Below, in pieces: positions 21,601-28,927 of a stretch of 64,000 nucleotides of DNA. A program made the position numbers and the translations under genes. Under the pieces are notes generated by a model. That model worked only from the letters and a program-made list of their open reading frames with translations, was not told where the DNA came from and ran no database searches. Positions within the stretch are counted from its first letter, which is position 1. Every line of letters begins with the position of its first letter. This DNA comes from Pseudomonas sp. GV071 (GTDB lineage: Bacteria; Pseudomonadota; Gammaproteobacteria; Pseudomonadales; Pseudomonadaceae), in contig NZ_QAOJ01000001.1 in NCBI RefSeq assembly GCF_003050835.1, positions 310,001 to 374,000 on the forward strand. The letters run 5' to 3'.

Positions 21601-22322
21601 ACCTCAAGCCGGTGCTCAAGCAACAGGCCCAGCGTTTGTTGCGCGCCATGCAGCTGGGCCAGCTGTGGCCAGCCAGCACCTGGCAGGGGCTGTTCCTTGA
21701 GCATCCGCTGCTTAACCTGATTGCGCAGAACCTGGTGTGGTCGGTGATCGACGCCGAGGAACAACCGCTGCAACGGGTGCGCCCGGATGCCAGCGGCGGG
21801 GTGGTTACCCTCGACGATGAGGCCTACGCCTTGCCCGAGGACAGCAGCGTGCGGGTTACCCATCCGCTGGAGGTGGAGGCCAGCGAGCGTGCGGCCTGGC
21901 TGGCGCATTTCAGCGACTACGAGCTGACCTCGCCGATCGAGCAATGGACCACCCCGGTGCAGCCACCCTCCAGCGATGAGTTGCAGGCCAGCACGGTGCT
22001 GCGCGCGCGTGGCAAAGTGCTGACCCGTGGCACCCTGAGCGGCCTGCTGGAGCGTTGGGGCTATGTGAAGGATACCGATGGCGAGTCGGAATTCACCTCG
22101 CACTACTGGGCGCTGGATGGCGATACCTGGCAGGTGAGCGTGGGCCATGGGCCGATTCCGGTGAGCTATTTCAATGCCGATGAGCAGATCGAACTGGATG
22201 AACTGGTGGTGTACCGCCGCGTTGGCGAGGAGCTGCAAGTACAAGTTCTCGGCGAGCTGCCACCGCCGTTGTTGAACACCGTACTGGTCCAGGCGCAGGC
22301 GCTGGCCGAGGCAAGTTTATGA
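18681..22322 (+). CDS. DUF4132 (MolR-like) protein, copy 3 of 3
   Basis: The product is 1,213 residues. It is more diverged than copies 1 and 2 in the N-terminal half (MTVIDTNSEAAFFDSLQQAY). The C-terminal third is well conserved: GPYSYTVRVRSDLSL, WQGLFLEHPLLNLIAQNLVW, VRVTHPLEVEASERAAWLAHF and SPIEQWTTPV. The ATG at 18681 follows AAGGAG; a TTG at 18663 is in frame but lacks support. The stop overlaps the MoxR start by four bases (ATGA), so this copy is translationally coupled to the ATPase. That coupling suggests it is the DUF4132 protein working most directly with the MoxR/VWA pair. Confidence 0.88.
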   Translation: MTVIDTNSEAAFFDSLQQAYRDAGVGNDLDFAQVLAYWRGEAALPNAWRQALAKGIKLVREGDAYSRHFGPSNSAFYSWAFDQVPPEQHLDISERAVVLLTPVLEVVELSHWLLPTFIFRDNKQVRLRDDRQWLAVQYRVLQQRADALAEGQGDWLPVQRWYLAAGAHLQALSAVLKTVNDRSDQESTLPGLQALYTLLLVVREQLQRSDQSKQTWADLALRFFNDDTNRYDWRSVDTQLHDTLQRQIAKPLLHALVDSEVLARLVSEAADRNSVFVKLFRKQGLDCVLGEQPGRLLAIAEQVPDSVLAALPASKALDAACPVAALELEQVQHARLRGINASLSSPVALQWYRQLLSQEKKAGLTFQTCFSRLLEQSSDDEVDALIEAHYFHDADSEFPGSLYTCKNLQLLSRYLGGKAKRLATMAGHQLWQLTAVAQPGYHFQFPAPGDMKIDPQGWDAVMAASVDHPERIISSTVRAGDLLCGGDRIERWQFLWELTEDQEARGWVLRSACEALTYSSLRAQVFPYLERWYADEPELLEEQLADRYFNDHVDALLGYPISMGPLLIKLAAHSLEAEPASRRGNIRRFQRLKTADAIAAHPQVYAALDSKQQALLLPLFNSAGVLACADTLSKVLASSNKAMREPLIKLIARCNAEIIQHSGLLPGPAKARGNLLTGIAQSRDPAMAPLIAEYFHDAAHDEQSRGLSLDALERAGYPLAGLDPWHGLDLAALQKEAQTPAAVLPEGIWNEEFAAQLQPLGEPLGRLLLALTLKVERLPRRARQILANLTPAQRSDFALLCVERWIVEGGSNDFMWLLQPMREYGDERAANALAKAVQEWKKYRTQKAALAIAVLCELPGKYGCYLARQQWENGKVGNSIKTSASTALTAQAELRGLSLDEFLEVLAPDFGMGPQGLVLDVGPYSYTVRVRSDLSLVVLDAAGKVSKSLPKARAEEDPEKRAQADNQFKALSKNLKPVLKQQAQRLLRAMQLGQLWPASTWQGLFLEHPLLNLIAQNLVWSVIDAEEQPLQRVRPDASGGVVTLDDEAYALPEDSSVRVTHPLEVEASERAAWLAHFSDYELTSPIEQWTTPVQPPSSDELQASTVLRARGKVLTRGTLSGLLERWGYVKDTDGESEFTSHYWALDGDTWQVSVGHGPIPVSYFNADEQIELDELVVYRRVGEELQVQVLGELPPPLLNTVLVQAQALAEASL

Positions 22323-23431
22323 GTGCAACCACGCAGGCTCTGCCCCCGGCGCAACGCCTGCCCGCCGAGCAGTTGTATGTCGCCGAACTGGCGCGCTTGA
22401 GTACCGCCGACCAAGGCGAGCGGCCGCCGGGCTGGCGTTTGTCGCCGGCCATGGTGCGCACCTTCATTCTGGGCAGCAACGGTCAGGCCATCGGCGGCGA
22501 GCCGGTGCTGCGCAAGATCTTTGGCAATGACGAGGTGGTCGAGCGCTCCATCGTCACCCTGGTCGGCCAGCGCGGGCTGATGCTGGTGGGCGAGCCGGGT
22601 ACGGCGAAATCGTTGTTGTCGGAACTGCTGGCGGCGGCGATTTGCGCCGACAGCACGCTGGCGGTGCAGGGCAGTGCCGCAGTGCTGGAGGAGAGCATTC
22701 GCTACGGTTGGAACTACGCCCTGCTGCTGCGTTCCGGGCCCGGGCCGGAAGCGCTGGTGCCGGGGCCGTTACACCGGGCGATGAGCCGTGGCGCGTTGCT
22801 GCGTTTCGAGGAAATTACCCGCTGTGCCATCGAGGTGCAGGACAACCTGATCCCGATTCTCTCCGAGCGCCTGCTGCATATTCCGGAGATGCAGGAAAAC
22901 GCTGGCAACTGCCTGTTGGCCAAGCCGGGCTTCAACGTGATCGCCACCGCTAACCTGCGCGATCGTGGGGTCAACGATATGTCCTCGGCGCTCAAGCGCC
23001 GCTTCAACTTCGAAACCATGCGCCCGCTGGCCCGTTTGCAGGACCAGAAGGAGTTGCTGCTGCGTGAGGTCAATCGGCAACTGGCCGAGCAGCAGATCGA
23101 CACCCGGCTGACGGCGGATGTCGCCGAGCTGCTGGTCAGCGCCTTTCAGGAACTGCGTGCCGGCAGTGCCGAGGGGGTGGCGTTCGAGCCGCCGTCGACG
23201 GTGCTGTCGAGTGCCGAGGCGATTGCCGTGGCCTTCAGCGCGGCGGTGCAGTGCCATTACTTCGGCGAGCCGCAAGTGCGCCCACAACACCTGGCGCGCT
23301 TTATGGTCGGCACGGTGATCAAGGACGACGAGCAGGACAGCCGGCGTTTCCGGGATTACCTGCGAGTGGTGCGCCGGGTGCGTGCCGGCAACCCGCAGTG
23401 GCAGGACTTCGCCGATAGCCAGAATGACTGA
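22319..23431 (+). CDS. MoxR-type AAA+ ATPase (YehL-like)
   Basis: The product is 370 residues. Walker A is GEPGTAKS (91-98). The Walker B region is GALLRFEEI (about 158-166), with glutamate where most MoxR proteins have aspartate. The sensor-1 region is FNVIATANL (asparagine near 212), and an arginine pair follows in LKRRFN. MoxR ATPases form hexameric rings that, with VWA proteins, remodel or insert cofactors into targets. E. coli YehL is the nearest relative I recognise. The gene overlaps DUF4132 copy 3 by four bases and the DUF5682 gene by eight. The presence of a VWA gene two places downstream supports a MoxR-VWA machine. Confidence 0.92.
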   Translation: MSATTQALPPAQRLPAEQLYVAELARLSTADQGERPPGWRLSPAMVRTFILGSNGQAIGGEPVLRKIFGNDEVVERSIVTLVGQRGLMLVGEPGTAKSLLSELLAAAICADSTLAVQGSAAVLEESIRYGWNYALLLRSGPGPEALVPGPLHRAMSRGALLRFEEITRCAIEVQDNLIPILSERLLHIPEMQENAGNCLLAKPGFNVIATANLRDRGVNDMSSALKRRFNFETMRPLARLQDQKELLLREVNRQLAEQQIDTRLTADVAELLVSAFQELRAGSAEGVAFEPPSTVLSSAEAIAVAFSAAVQCHYFGEPQVRPQHLARFMVGTVIKDDEQDSRRFRDYLRVVRRVRAGNPQWQDFADSQND

Positions 23432-25790
23432 GCAGGTTCTCGACTCGGCGGCCATGGACCGCCTGCCGGCCGCTTATGGGCAATTTCCGGACGTGCTCTG
23501 GGCCCCCGTGCGCCACCACAGCCCGCACTGCGCCTGGCAGTTGCGCAAGCTGATCGACCGCACGCGGCCGGATGTGGTGTTGGTCGAAGGCCCGGAAGAG
23601 GGCAATGCGCTGCTGCCGTTTTTGCTGGATGAGCAAACGCGCCCGCCAGTGGCGTTTTTTATTCATGGTCAGGCCCCTCAGCATGGCGTGCAGCCGCGTT
23701 GTTTTGTGCCGTTGGCCGCCATGTCGCCGGAGTGGGTCGCGCTGCGCGAAGCTCAGCGCCTGGGCATTGCCGCTCGGTTTATCGACCTGCCGTTTCTGGC
23801 CCGCCAGCAACCTGCTGCGGGCGTCGATGACCCGGTGTTGGAACCGCCGCTCAACGATGACCAGTTGCTGGCCCACGCCAACCCCATGGCGATTTTATTG
23901 GCCGCCAGCGGTTGCGCCGATTTCGACAGCTGGTGGGAGCGGCATTTCGAGAGCGGCGTGGAATACGCCAGCGCCGAGCTGTTTTTTGCCCGTCTGCTGA
24001 ATTTTGGCGAGTACCTGCGTGCTGGCAGCCCACTGGATGCCCAGACCCTGGCCCGCGAAGCGCATATGGCCGCCCGCATCGAGCAGGCGCGGCGCCAGGG
24101 CCAGCGTTGCCTGGTGGTGTGCGGGGCGTTTCATTGCGCCGGCATTTTGCAGCTCCTGGGTCAGCCCGGGGCGGAACCTGCGGCCTGCGACGAAGGCACT
24201 GGCGTGCACCTGATCAGCTACTCCTTGAACCGCCTGAATGCCACCCGTCACTACGCCGCCGGAATTCCCGATTGCGCTTATCAGGCGCGGGTATGGAGCG
24301 CCCTGGCGCGGCGGCGGGAAACCACCGGCGAGGTGCATGCGTCAACCCAGGCCAGCATGGTGGTGGAATTGGTCAATTACCTGCGCGAGCGCAAGTACGC
24401 CGCCAGCCTGCCGGATGCCATCGAAGCGGTAACCCTGGCGCAGCGCCTGGCGGCGTTACGCGGCCACCGGGTGGGCCGCCTGGAGCTGCGTGAGGCGTTG
24501 CTCAGCAGCCTGTACAAAAACAGCCTGGATGGTAGCGAGCGGGCTTTTGTCGCCGAGCTTGATGGTTTTTTTGCCGGTGCCGAGAGCGGCCGTCTGCCCG
24601 CCGGCTTGCCGGTGCCGCCGCTGGTGGAAGATTTTCGCCAGCACTGCCGGCGCATGCGCTTGCCGCGTGCCGCAGGTCCCGCGCTGGAGCGTGCGCTGGA
24701 CATCTACCGCAGCCCGTTGCACCGCGAACAGTCGCGTTTTCTCCATCGCCTGGCGAGCCTGGATGCCGCGTATGGCCAGTGTGTAGCGGGGCCCAGGTTT
24801 GCCCACGGCGAAGACCTGGCGCGGGTGCGCGAGGTGTGGGTGATCCGCTGGCAACCGGAGACCGAGGCCATGCTGACCGAAAAGAGCCACTACGGCGCGC
24901 GTCTGCTGGATGCCGCCACGGCCCGCTGCCTGGAACGCCTGCGCCAATGCCGGCAACAAGGCTCGGCGCCGGTGGCGATTCTGATCGACGCGTTGGCCAT
25001 GGGCCTGCACGACTTGCTCGGCACCATCCTCAGCCAGGTGCGGCGCTGGCTGGAGCAGGAAAGTGACCTCGCCAGCCTGTGCCTGGGCCTGGTGCGCCTG
25101 GACGCGGCGCGGCACGCCAAGGTAGTGCTCGGCGGCCACGGACTGGAGGCACTCGATGCGCTGCTGGCGCAGTGTTTTCAGCGCATCTGCCTGTGCCTGC
25201 CGTGGGTCGGCCTGGTGGCTGAGGAGAATCAGGAGGCCTTGGCCGACGCCTTGGTCGGCATGCTCAATCTGCTGGCGCTGGACACGCCGGGCTGCGACGC
25301 CGAGGTGTTTTTCGAGGCACTGCAGTTGCTCCTGGCCACGCAGCCACCGCCGGTGTTGGCTGGGCTGGCCAACGGCGTGTTGTTGGAGGCCGGGCACCTG
25401 AGCTGCGCCGAGGTGGCGCTGGCCTACGGCGAAGCGGCCGGCTATGCCGAGCGCGATGGCAATGCGCCGGGGCAGTTTATCGCCGGGCTGCTGCGGGTCG
25501 CCCGCCACCGTTTCCTCCAAGAGCCGAGCTTGCAGGCGTGCGTCAGCGCGTCGTTGCAGCGCTGGGACGAGGAGACTTTTTTGCAGGCGCTGCCGGGCTT
25601 ACGCTTGGCTTTTACCCGCCTGTCGCCGCGGCAATTGCGCGAGTTGGGCGGTCAGCTGATGGGGCAGGGCGAGGCGCCCGTGGTGATGGCCGGGCCGAGC
25701 TGGTCGGTTGCCGATCTGCAATATGCAGCCAGCCTGCGCGCGCAATTGGCCACGGCACGCCAACCCTGGGATGGAGGTGGCCATGACTGA
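23424..25790 (+). CDS. DUF5682 family protein (YehM-like)
   Basis: The product is about 788 residues from the ATG at 23424, which overlaps the end of the MoxR gene. A later ATG at 23454 is also possible. N-terminal landmarks are WAPVRHHSPHCAW (residues 26-38) and VVLVEGPEEG (51-60), with VVCGAFHC around residues 231-238. The histidine- and glutamate-rich motifs resemble those of the ChaN/TIKI-like fold, which suggests a metal-dependent hydrolase, but this is inference. The family is found with MoxR, VWA and SWIM proteins in E. coli (yehM). It ends with an eight-base overlap with the VWA gene. No signal peptide is seen. Confidence 0.85.
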   Translation: MTEQVLDSAAMDRLPAAYGQFPDVLWAPVRHHSPHCAWQLRKLIDRTRPDVVLVEGPEEGNALLPFLLDEQTRPPVAFFIHGQAPQHGVQPRCFVPLAAMSPEWVALREAQRLGIAARFIDLPFLARQQPAAGVDDPVLEPPLNDDQLLAHANPMAILLAASGCADFDSWWERHFESGVEYASAELFFARLLNFGEYLRAGSPLDAQTLAREAHMAARIEQARRQGQRCLVVCGAFHCAGILQLLGQPGAEPAACDEGTGVHLISYSLNRLNATRHYAAGIPDCAYQARVWSALARRRETTGEVHASTQASMVVELVNYLRERKYAASLPDAIEAVTLAQRLAALRGHRVGRLELREALLSSLYKNSLDGSERAFVAELDGFFAGAESGRLPAGLPVPPLVEDFRQHCRRMRLPRAAGPALERALDIYRSPLHREQSRFLHRLASLDAAYGQCVAGPRFAHGEDLARVREVWVIRWQPETEAMLTEKSHYGARLLDAATARCLERLRQCRQQGSAPVAILIDALAMGLHDLLGTILSQVRRWLEQESDLASLCLGLVRLDAARHAKVVLGGHGLEALDALLAQCFQRICLCLPWVGLVAEENQEALADALVGMLNLLALDTPGCDAEVFFEALQLLLATQPPPVLAGLANGVLLEAGHLSCAEVALAYGEAAGYAERDGNAPGQFIAGLLRVARHRFLQEPSLQACVSASLQRWDEETFLQALPGLRLAFTRLSPRQLRELGGQLMGQGEAPVVMAGPSWSVADLQYAASLRAQLATARQPWDGGGHD

Positions 25791-26910
25791 CGCCGAACTG
25801 CGCCGCCGCTGGCGCCTGGCCCTCGGCCGAGATGCCGAGGGCGAGCAGCTGCCGATGCTGAGTGGTGCCGATGGCGAGCGCGACGCGGCGCTGGATTTTC
25901 TCTACCAACGTGAGTACCAGCAGCGCAGCGAAAACAGCCGCAGCGGCGGCAGCGAAGCCTCGCGTCTGACCCCGGCGCGCTGGCTGGCGCAAGTGCGCAA
26001 GCTTTTCCCAGTCAGCACGGTCGAAGTGCTGCAACGCCAGGCCATCGAGCGCTACCAACTGACCAGCTTGCTCACCGACCCGCAGGTGCTGCGGCAAAGC
26101 CAGCCAACCCTCACCCTGGTGCAAACCCTGTTGAGCTTTCGCAGCCACTTGCCGGACAGCCTGATGGCCGAAGTGCGCCAGGTGATTCGCACGGTCTGCC
26201 AGGAGCTGGAGCGGCGTCTGGCGCGCAACATCCATAGCCGTGTCGAAGGCCGGCGCAACCGCAACGCCCGCGGCGGGCGCCCGAGCCTGGCGGCGCTCGA
26301 CTGGCAGCTGAGCATTCGCCGCAACCTCAAGCATTACGACCTGGAAGGCGAGGTGCTGGCCTTGCAGCGTCTGTATTACAACCCGGCGCGCCAACGGCAG
26401 ATGCCCTGGGACATCATCGTGCTGGTGGACCAGAGCGGCTCGATGGCGCCGTCGATCATCTACGCCGCGGTGATCGCCAGCATCTTCAGCCAGCTACGCA
26501 GCCTCAACACCCGGGTGCTGCTGTTCGATACCCAGGTGGTGGATGTCAGCGGCCAGCTCGACGACCCGGTGGAAACCCTGCTGGCGGTACAGCTGGGCGG
26601 CGGTACCGATATCGGCCAGGCGCTGATGCACGCGGAAAGCCTGATCAGCCAGCCACGGCGCAGCATGCTGGTGCTGCTCAGCGACTTCTATGACGGCGGC
26701 CCGCCTGTCAACCTGTTCGGCACTATCACTCGTCTGGCTGAGGCCGGCGTCAGCCTGCTCGGCCTGGCGGCGCTGGATCAGGAAGCACAGCCCGACTATG
26801 ACCGCGACACCGCCCTGGAACTTAGCGCCCGTGGCATGCAGGTGGCGGCGATGACCCCGGACCACCTCGCCGACTGGGTGGCCGGCTGCATGGCGGGGCG
26901 GCAACCATGA
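25783..26910 (+). CDS. VWA domain protein (YehP-like)
   Basis: The product is 375 residues. The N-terminal half is helical and basic, including an arginine-rich patch EGRRNRNARGGRP near 155-167. The C-terminal half is a von Willebrand A domain with a full metal-ion adhesion site: VDQSGS (D216, S218, S220), the GGGTDIGQAL threonine, and LLSDFYDGG. VWA proteins of this type are the usual partners of MoxR ATPases and carry substrate or adaptor specificity. The start at MTDAEL lies behind GGAGGTGG inside the DUF5682 reading frame. Its stop overlaps the SWIM gene by four bases. The closest known equivalent is E. coli YehP. Confidence 0.92.
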   Translation: MTDAELRRRWRLALGRDAEGEQLPMLSGADGERDAALDFLYQREYQQRSENSRSGGSEASRLTPARWLAQVRKLFPVSTVEVLQRQAIERYQLTSLLTDPQVLRQSQPTLTLVQTLLSFRSHLPDSLMAEVRQVIRTVCQELERRLARNIHSRVEGRRNRNARGGRPSLAALDWQLSIRRNLKHYDLEGEVLALQRLYYNPARQRQMPWDIIVLVDQSGSMAPSIIYAAVIASIFSQLRSLNTRVLLFDTQVVDVSGQLDDPVETLLAVQLGGGTDIGQALMHAESLISQPRRSMLVLLSDFYDGGPPVNLFGTITRLAEAGVSLLGLAALDQEAQPDYDRDTALELSARGMQVAAMTPDHLADWVAGCMAGRQP

Positions 26911-28529
26911 GCCTGCAGCTGTGGTTGGCGGATCTCAGCGATGAAAGCCTCGAAGCCTGGGCCAACAAGGGCCTGCTGCGCCGCGCCTACAAAATGTTGG
27001 ACGGGCAGACGGCGGCTGAGTGGCTGCTGGAGGGCGACCGTGCGCAGGCGCAGTTGGATGGTTTCACCCAGCGCGTCGAGGGTGTCGGCTTTGCCCAGGT
27101 GTTGTGCAGCTGTTCGGCTCTGGGTACCTGCCATCACCAGTTGGCCCTGCTGCTGGGATTGCGCGCGCGCTTGGCCGAGCAGCCAGTGCCGGTCGCGACT
27201 GGCGTGTTGGAAGAACCCTGGTTGATCCGCGATGCCGAACAGCGCAAAACCGAGCTGGGCCGGGCGTCCCTGAACAAGGCGCAGCGCTGGCTGGCGCAAG
27301 GTTTCAATGCCGAGTGCGAGGTGGATGAGCAACGCTTGCAGGCCCGCTTGGATATCAACGGCGTGGCAACCCTGAGCATTCCGCGGGCAGTTGGCTTGCC
27401 CGGCTCGGTCTGCTCGTGCGGCGAACAGCGCTGTGCGCACCGCGCCCTGGTGGTGTTGCAACTGACCCGGCTGGCCGACCCCGACACCGTGCCGGAGCAA
27501 GCCGACGCCCTGGACGACAGCCAGCAGCAAGCCTTGCGTGAGCTTGATCAATGGCTGCTGGAGCTGACCACGCTCGGCCTGGCCGGTGCCTCGGGACTGC
27601 TGGTGGCCCGTGGCGATGCCCTGGCCACCGCCTTGCAACAAGCCGACCTGCCGCTGCCAGGCCGCCTGCTCGCGCGCCTGGCGCGGGCGCTGGACGATGA
27701 GCGCCGCAGCCTGGCCGGCAGCACTGTGCGCCAGACGCGGCTGCAGCTGGCCGAGCTGCTGGCTTACCGCCGGGCCTTGGCGCGTACACCCTTGCCGCAG
27801 CCGTTGGGGCAGTTGGCCGGGGTGCATCGACGTGCCTACCAGCCTGCTCAGAACTGGCCGCTGTTATGTGTTGGTGCCGAGGTTTGGACGACCGTCAGCG
27901 GTTTTGCCGGCTACAGCCTGTACTTTCTGCAACCGGAAAGCGGCCAGTTTTTCAGCCATGGCGAAAGTCGCAATCAGGCGCTCAATCCTGGCTGGCGAGC
28001 GCAACAGGCGTTCGCTCAAGGCAGTTTTTGCGGACGACCGTTGGCCAGTTTGTTAGGCAAACGGTGCCTGCTGCTGAAGGGCTGGGCCAGTGCCGAAGGG
28101 CGCTTGTCTGATCGGGACGGCAGCCAATTGCAGGTCGGCGAAGCGTTTGCCTTTGCCGAACTGCAGGGCCATGCCCAATCGGCCGCCGCCCGTGTGCAGC
28201 AGTACGCCGCGCTGCGCCAGCGCTGGCTGTACCGTAACGACCCGCAGCCGTTGGCGCTGATCGCCGCGCAGATGACTGCAGCGCCGCAGTTCGAGCGTTT
28301 CTCCCAGCGCTGGCTGGGCGCAGCGCTGGACGCCTGCGGCCAGGTGCTGCGGGTGGTGCTGGCCGGCGGCGCGGCCAACGCCAAGGCGGCTCAGCGTCTG
28401 GGTCAAGCCAGTGCGGGGCCGTCGTTGCTGCTCGGGCGTTGGACGCTGGAGGGCGAGCAGCCGACGTTGTTTGCCGTCGCCGTTATCGATGAACATGGCC
28501 AACATCTGTTGTTCTGTGAGGTGTCATGA
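26907..28529 (+). CDS. SWIM zinc-finger protein with two SWIM motifs (YehQ-like)
   Basis: The product is 540 residues. Two CxCx(n)CxH motifs are visible. The first is LCSCSALGTCHH (C67, C69, C75, H77) and the second is VCSCGEQRCAH (C169, C171, C176, H178). SWIM fingers bind zinc and often mediate protein or nucleic-acid contacts. The rest of the protein is helical and leucine/alanine-rich with no recognised catalytic motif. E. coli YehQ is the related protein in the corresponding cluster. It is coupled by ATGA overlaps on both sides, to the VWA gene and to the small gene that follows. Confidence 0.88.
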   Translation: MSLQLWLADLSDESLEAWANKGLLRRAYKMLDGQTAAEWLLEGDRAQAQLDGFTQRVEGVGFAQVLCSCSALGTCHHQLALLLGLRARLAEQPVPVATGVLEEPWLIRDAEQRKTELGRASLNKAQRWLAQGFNAECEVDEQRLQARLDINGVATLSIPRAVGLPGSVCSCGEQRCAHRALVVLQLTRLADPDTVPEQADALDDSQQQALRELDQWLLELTTLGLAGASGLLVARGDALATALQQADLPLPGRLLARLARALDDERRSLAGSTVRQTRLQLAELLAYRRALARTPLPQPLGQLAGVHRRAYQPAQNWPLLCVGAEVWTTVSGFAGYSLYFLQPESGQFFSHGESRNQALNPGWRAQQAFAQGSFCGRPLASLLGKRCLLLKGWASAEGRLSDRDGSQLQVGEAFAFAELQGHAQSAAARVQQYAALRQRWLYRNDPQPLALIAAQMTAAPQFERFSQRWLGAALDACGQVLRVVLAGGAANAKAAQRLGQASAGPSLLLGRWTLEGEQPTLFAVAVIDEHGQHLLFCEVS

Positions 28530-28849
28530 GCGAGCCATTGCACAGTTGGTTGCAGGCCTGGGGCGAGTGGCTGGACGCAGCATTGGCGACCGGCCTCGGT
28601 AGCCTGAGCCAGGACACCCGTGGACGTATTCAGGCCTGGTGCGCCGACGCCGAGCTGCTCGGCTTCAGCGCCCAGGCGGCCCAGGCGCTGTGTCTGTTGC
28701 AGGGCAACCTGAGCGCGCAGCAGCGCCACCAGGCCTTCACTGACTTGCTGCTGGAGCAGGACATGCTGGTGCGCCTGGATGCCACCAACCGCCTGTTGGC
28801 CAGTGGCAAAACAGTTGCAACTGCTGCTATAGAGCAACAGTCAGAGTGA
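28526..28849 (+). CDS. Small helical protein ending the block, unknown function
   Basis: The product is 107 residues, wholly helical by appearance and acidic overall, with no signal peptide. It begins MSEPLHSWLQAWGEWLDAAL. Its start overlaps the SWIM gene stop by four bases (ATGA), which supports it as a real, coupled member of the operon. I recognise no family. The C-terminal half (MLVRLDATNRLLASG) is leucine-rich. No terminator is visible in the 78 bases before cti, so read-through is possible. Confidence 0.7.
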   Translation: MSEPLHSWLQAWGEWLDAALATGLGSLSQDTRGRIQAWCADAELLGFSAQAAQALCLLQGNLSAQQRHQAFTDLLLEQDMLVRLDATNRLLASGKTVATAAIEQQSE

Positions 28850-28927
28850 CGCTTGAGCAGTCGCCATTGGCTGCGTAACGGTGGTCAGGTCGGTAAACTG
28901 GCCCGCTAATGATGCAAGGAAGTGCCA

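Noticed and set aside
4693..28849. Prophage or integrative element
   Set aside because: No integrase, structural phage gene, tRNA junction or direct terminal repeats are visible. The block is a coherent operon instead.
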